Of a DNA stretch of 64,000 bases, positions 46,450 to 57,725 are shown piece by piece. Made by a program: the position numbers and the translations under genes. Every line of letters starts with the position of its first letter. Positions within the stretch are counted from its first letter, which is position 1. The notes below the pieces were generated by a model. The model saw nothing but the letters and a program-made list of their open reading frames with translations. It had not been told where the DNA came from and did no database searches. This stretch comes from Uranotaenia lowii (taxonomy: Eukaryota; Arthropoda; Insecta; Diptera; Culicidae), in the NCBI RefSeq assembly GCF_029784155.1, contig NC_073693.1, positions 109,306,683 through 109,370,682 of the forward strand, written 5' to 3'.

Positions 46450-47100
46450 TAAAGCCGCCCAAATTTGCAAAATTTATTATCAAGAATCCTGGTCTTGAAT
46501 CGTAATCCGATATCAGTATTCACAATAGATTGTAGGGTCATGATGTAACAGTAAGAATCGGGATCAAGCATTCAATATCCGGGATCAGGATTGAGATAGA
46601 TTCTGAGAGCAAAGTCGAGAATCAGGATCCAGACTTAGGACCATTTTCCAGGATCAACAAAATCCCGCGATTAGTGTCAAGGATCCTGAATCTGGATCAA
46701 AATCTAAAATGAGCATCTAACATCTGAGATATGGGTTCAGTATCATAATCCGGAACTATCCTCTATGATCAGGATCATAATGTCGGAACAGAATTCAAGA
46801 TCTAGATCAGAACCTATGGCCCCAGATCAGAATCAAGTATTCAGAACCCTGGAGCAATGTCTAAGATCAAGACCCATCCTGGATCAGGACCCACGCTAAG
46901 CAGGATCTGTCAATAGATTGCAGGATCAGCGATTAGCAATGATCCAGTATCCGGCATAATGAATCAGGATCAGGATATAATATCAGGATCTGATCTAGTA
47001 TCAGTATTCAATAGAAGGATCGGGATTCACATTCAGGATTTAAAATCAGAATCGGAAACATGATCCATGACCCAAATGCAGGATCAAGGTGACATTCCTA
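46450..47100. repeat. GGATCA-rich degenerate repeat, right flank
   Basis: It matches the composition and words of 44536-45350, as if the minisatellite expanded inside an older repeat. Confidence 0.7.
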
Positions 47101-48175
47101 GTCCTGTCGTTTTTGTATTTTAGAATGTTTTGGTAGTATACCGAATTATTATTGTTTGATAAATTGAAAGATGTTTGACAACCAAGAATTCACACTGAAA
47201 TGTTTAATGAAGTTTCCATGAAACATATCTTAAACAATATGAAAATTCAGAACCATCGAATAGTTCCCATAACATTTTTTTTTTAAATTTTATGGAAGCT
47301 CCATTGCTCACTTGTCAGTGAATCACTTCGGCTGAAATGTTTCACTTTTATGAATGAAACTGGTAAAAACGTGCCAACCGAACTAGAGCGCATGCAGTTG
47401 TACGGCTTTTTTGTTGTTGTTGTTTTGCCATTCACGGTCACCATCAGTCAACTTACTACGGTGCTGTTGTGTTTACTTTTTGTTTTTTTATTCGTTTGTT
47501 GTTTTGTTTTCTCTCTCTCGACCTTACTTTTTCCGGATTCTTTCTTTCTCGGGCTTAAGGTTTACCCGTTTCTTCCGATGCAAAGCCGACCTTTAGCGAC
47601 AAACAAAAGCCCGCATGTTCCGGTTTCACCAGTGCGTTTCAAGGCTTAAACACCGAAAGGAAAAGGGATTTTTTTTCCTAGATTGTTTGTTCTAAAATTC
47701 GAAACCCCTAGCCTAGGCCGAAGATGTTAAAAAGTAAAACAAACATACCGTTTTCGGGTTTCCCTTTTTTTCTGCTTATGTTGCTGCTGCGGCTGTTCGG
47801 ATTTTAATGAACAAAGTGTACACATGCCCTTCTATTTCCGTTTTCTACTTCCGGACTTCCGGCCGGAAGGAAATATAATTTGTCTTCCATTTCTAGCCTT
47901 CTCTTCCGTAGGGCAGTTGTTTCCGACGATAATCAAAGGGCAGAAGAAATTTAAGAACACATTTGTTTTTTTTAGTTTTCTTATGTTTGATCGATTTATT
48001 AGCATCCGGATTTTTGAGATTCAAAAGGCTTAAGAAAAAAAAACTGTTGATTGAGATAAACCAACATTTGATCACGTTTAACAAACAGCTGCAGGAACAA
48101 TAAAGCATTTGTGCATACATTAATAAATTTGTTTACGAATTATTTTAAAATTTCGAACTAAATTTATTGTTGAAT
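47101..48175. other. No gene recognised; low-copy-looking stretch
   Basis: About 47340-47900 is GC-richer, with overlapping short open frames that resemble nothing known. Confidence 0.4.
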
Positions 48176-48720
48176 CAGTATTGTTAGTATTTTGTTAAAG
48201 GTTTGGGTACCTTTATTTTGTGTTAACCAGAGATTGTATCCCAGAAGCCCGAAAACTTTTACCCAGAATGACAAATACCCGAGATCAAACCCCAGAATTA
48301 ACCATTCCCCAGATTTTTTTCCCAGAATGCACTATTTCTTAAAAAAAATTTTCCCTAGAATGGAACCTTTACTAGAATGCCACAAAACCTAGATTTTTTG
48401 TGTAGTTTTGTTTTACCCTCTTATTTACTTTTTACTCACAATTGTTTCAAAAATTTGCATCTCTATTTGTTTTTGAAACAGTTTTTAATTTTGTTGAATG
48501 TTTGGGTTCTTTGATTTTGTGCTAACCAGTGTGCCTTTTAGAAATCATTTCAGTAGTCGACTCCTCACGCTGCGACTCTTCATTCTGGGGTTTGATTTCG
48601 GGTATTTGTCATTCTGGGGAAAAATTATTCTGAGTAAATACTTTCGAGCTTCTGGGATACAGTCGCTGGTTAGCACAAAATCAAAGGACCCAAACCTTTG
48701 ACAAAATACTTACAATACTG
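48176..48720. mobile_element. 545-bp element with long (about 130-bp) TIRs
   Basis: The left end starts CAGTATTGTTAGTATTTTG and the right end is its near complement. Similarity continues inward through GGTTTGGGTAC, TGTATCCCAGAAG and CCCAGAATGACAAATACCCG. Inner parts repeat the word CCAGAAT on one arm and ATTCTGGG on the other. No open frame of note. Confidence 0.8.
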
Positions 48721-48779
48721 GTTCAAAAATAAATTGAGATGGAAATTTAAAATAATTGTAAAAATAAAATAATTGAATG

Positions 48780-49045
48780 AAACAAGGGCAAAAAATTACA
48801 AGAAAAAAACTAAGTTTCGTGGCATTCTAGGAAACGTTCCATTCTGTGGCAAAAAATCTAGGAAATGGTCCATTCTGTGCAAAAAATTCTGGGAAATGGT
48901 CTATTCTGGGGAAAAAAGAGTAAATTGCACATTTTATGAAAAAATATTCTGGGGAATGTTTCATTTTGTGGTTTGATTTCGAATAATTATGGGAAAAACA
49001 TCATTCTGGGTAAATGTTTTCGGACTTTTGGGATGCAATCTTTAA
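48780..49045. repeat. Truncated second copy of the ATTCTGGG element
   Basis: Seven or so ATTCTGGG-type words occur. The end (GGTTTGATTTCGAATA through TTTTGGGATGCAATC) matches the right arm of 48176-48720. The outer terminus is missing. Confidence 0.65.
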
Positions 49046-49249
49046 AAATGCATCTTAATTTTTTGCCGAAAACTGAAAATCAGTTACTGTAGGAGACATA
49101 AAGAGAACCTTCCCTGGGGCAGTACAAGCACCCTTAGTCGGGGCACGATGAGCGTTTTCTGCCATAGAATCTAGCAACAAATTCAACTCGATGTAGTCAA
49201 CTGTATTATAGAGCTACAGCTTGACTGGTTTCATCTGACGATTTGGCCA

Positions 49250-49305
49250 ATAGGTAAGGTGTCGGAGATATAATCAGAAAACTCGAGTTCGATTCCTGAT
49301 CGAGG
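49250..49305 (+). repeat. tRNA-derived short repeat
   Basis: An A-box-like TTGGCCAATAGGTA at 49253 and a B-box-like GAGTTCGATTCC at about 49285 have tRNA-like spacing. It could be a SINE head or a tRNA pseudogene. Confidence 0.55.
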
Positions 49306-49676
49306 CGAATATTTTGTATCAGAGGGTGTGTTTCGTATTTTGAGGAATTTAAAGATGAGAAAATGCGTCAAATGAAGTCAACTTTACAATCCACTTTTTG
49401 AAACTTTTCTACTGCAACTCAAACAATTATGACGGTTCATTGATTGAAAAGTACGGTTTTACACCCCTTTTTTGCATTTCTTGTGGTTATGATCGTGAAA
49501 AAGTTAAAAAAAATATATCCTCGTGCGCAACATAAAGTTTCAGCTTTCTTAGGCAATAAGTGAAATATTTTTTGATCATTTGGCTTGTCTGTGGTCTTTT
49601 TTCCGAAGCATGTTTTTTTTTGGTTTTTTTTCTATTAGACTTTAAATAACCTAAAAATGATTAGTTGTAGCTGGAT

Positions 49677-49810
49677 AAGGAGTATATTCGTAAAAAACGG
49701 CAACACTTTGTTTTGCGAATAACCCTTGAAAGCATGGATGGAAATTGATCAAACTTTCAGTAAAGCTATCTAGTAATATAATGTATACATGTGCAAATGT
49801 AATGCATGAT
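49677..49810 (+). repeat. Dispersed repeat family M, copy 2, left part
   Basis: It matches 21315-21420. The homologous continuation appears only at about 57019-57110 (GTCAAGTAATTTTGGAAATA, GCGTTCAATG), so the copy seems to be split by about 7.2 kb. ATGTAATGCAT occurs at both break points (about 49798 and 57013). Confidence 0.5.
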
Positions 49811-51119
49811 CGTTGGAACGAAAGAGGGGAGGGGGGGTTTGGGGGTTAAATCCTCCCCATGAGGGTCCAAAAATGCAAACGTGGTAATAATCAAATTGTT
49901 ATAATCGAGTAAGGTTTTCCAAGAGTAACTGTCTTTACTAAAAACTAATGCCCAAAACTCAAAAACCTTTTTCAAGATGAAAATTCTGCTACAGTTTTTC
50001 GATTTTTTCTCACTTGATCATAGAAATTCAGGTCTGAATATTAAATTCAAAATTAAATTAAATCCATTTCGGATGTTCTGGTTTCATATCACCATAAACA
50101 AAATTGTATTTACATATCGTATTTCGGATTCTGTATCCAGTTTAGTATTCTTGATTTTCAGTTCGAATAATCATCAGGAATTAGAAATGATAAGCTGCTT
50201 TTAAATCCTGGATATAATTTGGTTTTGAGTTTCATATCAAATTTGAATAATGTATTTCGAAAATAAAATACATTTTCAAAATTTTAATAATAGTTTTCCG
50301 AATATGAAAAATGAAAAATTTTGTTTTATATTCAAGTATGAAGTTCTTGAACTAAGTTTATACACAAAATTCAAATATTTTAAGCTTAAAAATGTCGACC
50401 CAAAATTGAAAAACTCAGATTCAGATCGATCATTTGAAATTCAGATTCACAAAACAGATTAAAAATAAATAATTTAAATAGTGAATTGTGATTAACGAGA
50501 ACTACAGAATTTAAATTGTATATTCATGAATGAAAGCTCATACAATTTTGATCTAGAATTAAGATTCAGAAATCGTATTTTTTGTACATTTCAGAATCGT
50601 ATAGAAATTCAGATACACATTCAAAATTTAACTATTGAATTCAGGTTCAGAATGCAGATTCAAAATTCAGGAATACATGCAGCTTGTAAATGAGTTTTAC
50701 AATAAACATAAAATGTTTGAGGAATTCAAGAGATCATGAACTTGAAAATTTGCTTGCCTATTCAATTTCCAGATTTAATTTTTTTATCCAAATAAGTTTG
50801 TACAGTACACACAATTCAGTTGAAAATCACAAATATAAAGTAGAATTTAAGTTAATTTTTTCAGTTTGTTTCATGAAAAATTCATTATTTTATAAAAAAA
50901 AATCATCCACAGGATTTACATAACGCAACTGATTATTTAAGGAAAATATTTGTTTTTAAATAAACATGCACCTGAGCTTCACTTAAAAAATCTGCATAAA
51001 ATTCTATATTTTCTCGATGTATTGTTTAACATTAATTATATTGAAGTTTCAAATTTCACACTAAAATTATAAATTTGGTTAATGTTTGCATCAATCAAGT
51101 TGGATCCAAAAATGTTTTA
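49811..51119. other. AT-rich, no gene recognised
   Basis: Starts with a G-rich tract at about 49825-49850. The rest is AT-rich with ATTCAGATTC-type words and no clear period. Confidence 0.45.
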
Positions 51120-53925
51120 CAGGGTGGCCACAACTTTTTCATTTTGAAATTCCCGGTTTTCCAGGACAAAAATTCAAGATTTTCCAGGCTTTGATTGTCA
51201 ATTTTCGTCAGCATATAGTAAAATTTTCAACTTATTGAATTGATTTGGTTGTTTCATAACACTCAAATAACCGAATACTTAGAGGAATTCGATTCTATTT
51301 TAAGGTTTTAATCACATTTTAATGAATCATAGAAAAACATACAACACAAAATCGTTTTGGGGTTTCAAATCATTTTTACATTTTTTTATGTGTTAAAGTT
51401 ATCAATTGTGTTACTACCGCTCACAAAATCCACGTCTATAGAATTTTAAATCATGTCCATCATGTAACTCCCTTGCCACAGTGAATTCAGTAAAATTGGT
51501 TTTTCAGACATTTTACAGTCAGTAATCAATGCATCTTCAAGTGTAATATAAATTTTTGCTAAACATTTATCATACTGACTCACAGAGGATTGTTTATAAT
51601 TGCCCATGTTTTTCAAAACACGGGGCGATTATGAGCACTTATTTTTAGGAATTTATTGATTCTCTAAACTTATCTTTAATGTTTAAAATACCAATAACCG
51701 TCAAGATCTTGGAAAAAAAACCGTTATACATAACTTTATCAGTTTCTAAAATCTGTGAATATGAGATTGTATGCACAAAATTCTTTGTTCCTTTGTGAAT
51801 ACAAAAATTCCCCATGACTAATTAAGGGTAAATGTTTGAAGAATACAAATCGTATCTAGACGCAGTGTTTAGATTCCTCTAGAAATATTGCCAACACTTA
51901 AAATTTTTAGGTTACAAGAATCTTAACAGTGTTCATTACTATCCCATATCAACCTGGGAAATTATGAACAGATATACATAAGAACAAAAAAGGATGATCT
52001 TTAGTTGACCCTACCATTTTCCGTAGAACTTGTCTAAGCTTGTTTAAGCTAAGTTTTGATTTTTTTTTTTTTTCATTGAAAAAGTCTATATTAGCAAAAA
52101 AAAATCTTATTCAATTTTTAAATCGTTATTATAATTGTATTTTATGCAATTCAGTGCTAAAAAGTTAACTCTTAGACACTGAAAACATTATCGAAAAGCA
52201 ATAATATTTAAAGTTTTGCCTGCAAAAGTACAGTCCACGATCTACTTCATCACAAATTTTCAATCATTTGGCATAGTAATTGACATGTGGTTATTTGCAA
52301 GATGCACTTCTTGTAGGTCAATTAATGAATTTTTCATTTTTTTTTTAAATTGTGTATGCCACTCGTCGCAAAACTAGATTTTTTTCAGCACTCAACGTAA
52401 TTATCTAATTCGACAAGCCCCATTGAATAAATTTAAAACTCGTGCTAAAAAATAATTCAAGAATTCAAAATTCTTATATCTAAATTTATTATAATAAAAT
52501 CAAAAGTATCGTAAATCAATAAATATAAGAAACATTTATTTTTGATTTTCAAAGCGTAGTCAAATTAAATTTTGCAGTATAAATTGATTGATACTCGAAT
52601 TAAATACCTATACTATTGAAAAAATCTGAACTTCAGGACTCATGGATTTTGAGTTCAATATAACATTTTGATACATTGAAATTGCAAATTTGGAAATAAA
52701 TTTAAAAAGAGACAATGTAATTTTTTGTAGTCGCCATACAAAGTTTAAAAAAAACACATTTCTGAACCCTCCACTGCATACGATTCCATATTTGGCTTCG
52801 AACTTGTTTGAAAAATAGATCTATTCTTTGCAAAAAAACTATTCCATAAAAAAATTCTCAGCGTTTTCATTTTCCATTGAATATAGAGTATTAGCTTTGT
52901 TATGCAGAAAATGTGGATTTGATTTCAGTGAAAAAAGTAACCGTTAATTGTTCTAAATATATTTTAATTTGAAGTCAATTTTTTGGGGTAAAATTATGAA
53001 AAATAGATAACTGTTCCGGTTAATAATATGGTCATAACGTATTTTGTAATGTTTGCTTGGAAACAACCCCTGTATCCGGAAAACAAATCAAAACTAATTT
53101 TATTAATTTATGCAAAAAAAATAAATTGAAAAGTGCACAAATAAGGTTTTAAAAATCGAAGAGACTCAACAGTGTACATAAAATTTCAGAAACTATGAGG
53201 TAGGTTATGTAATATATTCAAATCTGTAAAGCCTTTGTTTCACAAATACATTGTGCCGTCCTGAATTCGAATCATTTGTCAGATTCTGTCAAACCTAGTT
53301 CTGGTGATATTGGGTTTAGAAATTTAAAAACTGTTAAGTTTTGAGTAAAATATTACCTAGTTATCCTAGATTCAAAGAAACAACACTTGAACAAATCCTC
53401 AAGTTTAAAAAAGCAGTAGAAAAAATGTTATTGTTTGTAACATCATTGAAGAACATTTATGAGCTTTCAAAATCAAAGATTTAAATTCTTTTTACATCTT
53501 TGTTGAAGACTTCAGATTTTTTTTAAACTTATGCTTTTAAAAAAATATATGAATCATTTGATTTAAAATATTCCAAAATATCCTTAAATTCTCATACTTC
53601 ACCAGATTGTGAAAAATAAACTTAAAGGACACCTCAGTTTCCTGAAAAGTATCCACTATTTACGGTCTTCATAAAAGTTGATCATTGATTCGAAACCTAC
53701 GATTTGAGTATCTTAGAAAAATTCTAAAATATAGCTAAAAAATTTAACTAAAAATTATTAATATTATGGCAATAATTTTGTTATTTTTTTTTTTTAACAT
53801 TCAAATTCAAGGATTTTTTTTCTTAAGTGCGTCACTCAAAACACAAATATGTATATTTTTAAGAAAGTACTATGCTATGTTGAATCATTTAAAGATTTTG
53901 GAAGAATTTACATAGTGTCTTCTAT

Positions 53926-55707
53926 CAGGGTTGCTAGCGATTTTTCGTTTTGAAATTCCAAAGTTTTTCCCGGTTTTTCCCAGGTTTTTTTCCCGGTTTA
54001 TACACGTTTATAAAATAAAATAATGGTGAATAAAAAAATCAATGTCTCATGGGCCTCACATTTTTAACAATTGTATCCCAAAATTTGTTAACCGGTCATG
54101 TTAAGAAATCATGACAAATACTTTGACGTCTTTTAACACGTTGTCTTTTCGTATAAAATTGACAGGTTTTCATGATTTTTTAAAACGAATCTAACGAAAA
54201 TGGCATCTAATCGTTGTTTTGCTCCACGATTTAAAAAATATTACAAAAGTAAGTCCTGTTAAATTGATCTTGAAACTATAATGTATAGTAGGTATGTACT
54301 TTTTAGCAACTGTAAAATTTTCTAGAATTTTTATAAAAAACATCGAAACATAATATCAAATCAGTTTGCAAACTTGAATATGGATTTGTCTAACAAAACT
54401 TAAAATCATCAGATTGCAGGAAAATATTTAGTTATTTCCTGAATACAGTTATATTTATTTGTACAAAACTTAAGAAAGAAGTTTTAGAATTTTTTTTATC
54501 CTTACAATACAAAACAATGAATAACTTTAGTAGTGCTTTAGTCCAAAGATTCGTGAAAATATTGAAATTGGGAATAAGACAGGCCGTAACTTTAATTGTT
54601 TGAATGTAAGCTATCTTTTTTGTATAAGGGTAGATACCTTAGATTACAGATGAACTTGAATTTCGACAGGAGCTTTTTTAGATACAATTTTTACATTAGA
54701 CATTTAGCAAAAGTTTAACGTAGGAAGAATTAAAAACTAAACACTTGCGATAAAATGCTTTGTTCCTCAGGCCGATTCAAACGAAACGCACAACAACAAC
54801 ATTGAAAAATCAATATTTTTTTCTGATAAAAAAGGTATAACTGTGCTTGAAAACGTCTAACGCTGCCAAATTATTTGCTCTTTGCATAAATTAATTTAAA
54901 TTAAACTGGTACAGTCGAACCTGGATAAGCGAGAAACCTCCATAAGTGAAAGAAAACACCAAATCCCAAGCTTTTTGAAGCACAAAACCTCGTTAATGTG
55001 ACAATGTAAAACCTCTATAAGCTAGAATCATTCTAAAGACTAGACCAAGGAAATTAGAGAAAATACCAGTATTGTGTTGAAATGTTGGTACCAAAAGAAT
55101 ATTGGGTTACCAAAGAGCAAATATCCACAGTTCCATATTGAAACTCACTCTAGAAAACTTTGAACTGATGCATCAACTGGTTTCTTATAAATCAGTGAAT
55201 TTTTATCATACACACATTGAATAGTTGCATTTCTAAATCACTTTAATGATTTTATATGTTGCTGACCCCCTATAAAAAAGAATCTGGTTAAGTTAGAAAC
55301 CTCTTTAAACGAGTTTTGTCTCTTAGGCTTTCACTTATCGACGTTCGACTGTAGTCAGTTTCATTATTGAATTTAAAACATTTGAGTTTTGCTTGTGAAT
55401 GTAGCAACCGCTGAAAATCACATATTGCTCCGTAATTAGTTAAAAATACGATTCAAACTTGGTTTGTTTACTAATGAACGAAAATAAGCGTTTATAAGAT
55501 AAATCTATATTGAAACTGTCAAAAACTACTCTTAAATTTAGAAATTATTTGAAAAATATTCTTGAAATTCCGGGAAAAAAATTTAAACACGCAATTTTCC
55601 CGGTGAGGTGCCAAAATTCCCGGTTTTTTCCCGGTTTCTCGGTGACGCGATGAAATTCCAAAGTTTCTCCCGGTTTTTCCGGTTTTCCCGGTTCGCTAGC
55701 AACCCTG
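53926..55707. mobile_element. 1.8-kb TIR element (middle of the nest)
   Basis: The ends are CAGGGTTGCTAGCGA and its exact complement. CTTCTAT flanks it at 53919-53925 and 55708-55714. Both subterminal regions carry CCCGGTTTTTCCCGG words. It belongs to the same broad family as its host. A smaller element lies inside. Confidence 0.85.
54912..55351. mobile_element. 440-bp pogo/Tigger-like MITE (innermost)
   Basis: The ends are CAGTCGAACCTGGATAAGCG and an imperfect complement ending CGTTCGACTG. TA flanks both sides. TA duplication with CAGTCGAAC-type ends fits the pogo branch of Tc1/mariner. No transposase. Confidence 0.75.
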
Positions 55708-56533
55708 CTTCTATCGACATAAACATATCTTTATGAAAAAAGGAAAAATTTTACTGGATTTTTTTCTAAATTTTATTTAAATTTTCGTCACGAATCAGGT
55801 TAGAAATCAGTTCATTCGAAATTTTCGCAAATTTTCAAAAGAATCTTGACAAATTCAAGCTTTAATTTCAATTTGAAATTTTCTGGACCAGTGATCAAAT
55901 AAGTTAATTTTCCAAACAGTGCATTTAATAGGGGAAGGTTTCCTTTTTAGTTAAGCAAATTTTCAGCGATGTGAAATTTATTATTATTAAGCTACAAAAA
56001 AGACCGTGCCGTGCATGAGAATAATTGTCTTGTGTTTAACTCTTAAATTAAATACTATCATTGGAAAATTATAATATTAGCATCTTTTCACATTCCCAGT
56101 CGAAATTGATAGTTTAAAAATATTAATTGTAATGATATGCGAAACTTGAACAAATTTTAGGAGACTTTTTGAATTTCTCATCTCATTCTTCGAGGCAGTT
56201 TTGAACTCTAGGTTCCGGTAAAATTAGTGAGTTTTTTTCAATTTGAAGGTAGTTGAATAGAAATCAGAGGATAGTTTAAAAATTTCCAAATTTATGGTAT
56301 TCTTCTTATACATTTTTGAACTGTTGAATTCTGTCTTGGAAATTGAATTTTAGGTTGAATCCCTGATCTTAGAACCAAAAATGAATTTCGGTTTTCTTTT
56401 GTTAATTTTCCCGGTTTTGGGTCTGAATTCCCGATTTTTTCCCGGTTTTCCCGGTTCGATTTTCAATTCCCGGTTTTTTCCCGGTTTTCCCGGTTTTCCC
56501 GGTTTTCCCGGTTCTATGGCCACCCTGGTTTTA

Positions 56534-57725
56534 TCACTCAGTTGTATTTTTGAAAATCGGATTTATTTTCATCGATGGTTAAAATCTTAGAATTTACAAA
56601 AGAGTTTGGAAGATTGAGCTTGTTTGATTTGAGCAAAGATTTAGTTTTTATTAAAGAAATTGAAGGCTCTCCTAAAAAAAAGATTTTATGCTCTATTCAA
56701 ACAAGTTGAATCTATCAAACTCTTGAATAAATTTAAAAATTTTAACCATCGATGAAAGCGAATTCCAAATTTTGTAACTTAAGGTTTCATCATAAAAAAT
56801 TCGCTCACCGTTAAGGTTTAGGTAAAATTTTCTAAAGTTACGATTTGATACGAATACTAATTATGTAAAAGAGCTTAAAATGAATAATCATATAGTTACA
56901 AATATAATTTCGTATTGATTTTTTTTAATTCGTACATTGTTGGGCAAAAAATCGAAGATAAAAATCAGTCACCAACCCCCCCTTCCCATGAGTAGGTTCT
57001 TCCTACGGCCTTGATGTAATGCATCAGCAAATTATTGTGACGTCCTGTCAAGTAATTTTGGAAATAGCGTTCAATGAAGAAATTTTTCGTGCGCCATCTA
57101 TAATTTTTGCTACCTCCATTTTTTTTTAAACGAGCTTATTTTTGATATAGTTTTTTGTTTCTTGAAGCTTGACTCTAAAAATTATTCAAACATTTTAATT
57201 TGGTCGAAATAATGACAAATTCAGCCGATTTTCCTCTTTGGGAACAAAAATCCCCATATTTCACTTTTTATCACTCCACCGCAGTTTTCGCGTAAAGACA
57301 CAATTCCAGATCCAGATCCAAAACAGAGAATCAACTTTAATGGACCTATTGAAGTGCTATGCAAGGCATATGGCCGCATTTGGAAGCAGTCTTCTTTGAA
57401 AATTTATCCATTCATCGTGTCATTAGTTCTAAAAAATTTTGATCGATTTGCAGCTTCCACAGATCGTGGAAATACTAGACATTAATATTTAAAAAGTGTT
57501 TTGTTCTCCTTGTTTATCTCCGGAGCATCCAGGCTAAACTTTTCAATGAAAAGTTTCTGCCAGGTACCCGCTAAAGAGTTCGTTTTGCAACCGATTACGA
57601 AATTTTCCAAAATATTTCTCCGCAAGTGGTGCATTTATTTTGCACACGATTTGGCCACCGTTTATTGTTAATTTTTCCGGAGAGCAGCTTTTTTACATTA
57701 TTGAAATGGAATCAGGCCTGTTTTC
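56534..57725. other. No gene recognised
   Basis: Contains a C-rich tract near 56980 and the right part of family M copy 2 at about 57019-57110. Otherwise AT-rich with no motif seen. Confidence 0.45.

Larger units (their letters stand above)
51120..56527. mobile_element. 5.4-kb TIR element, CAGGGTGGCCA family (outer of a nest)
   Basis: The ends are CAGGGTGGCCA and TGGCCACCCTG. GTTTTA flanks it at 51114-51119 and 56528-56533. The right subterminal region carries CCCGGTTTT tandem words (about 56410-56510) and the left a CCCGGTTTTCC. The nested element at 53926-55707 accounts for 1.8 kb. No transposase frame survives. Confidence 0.75.
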
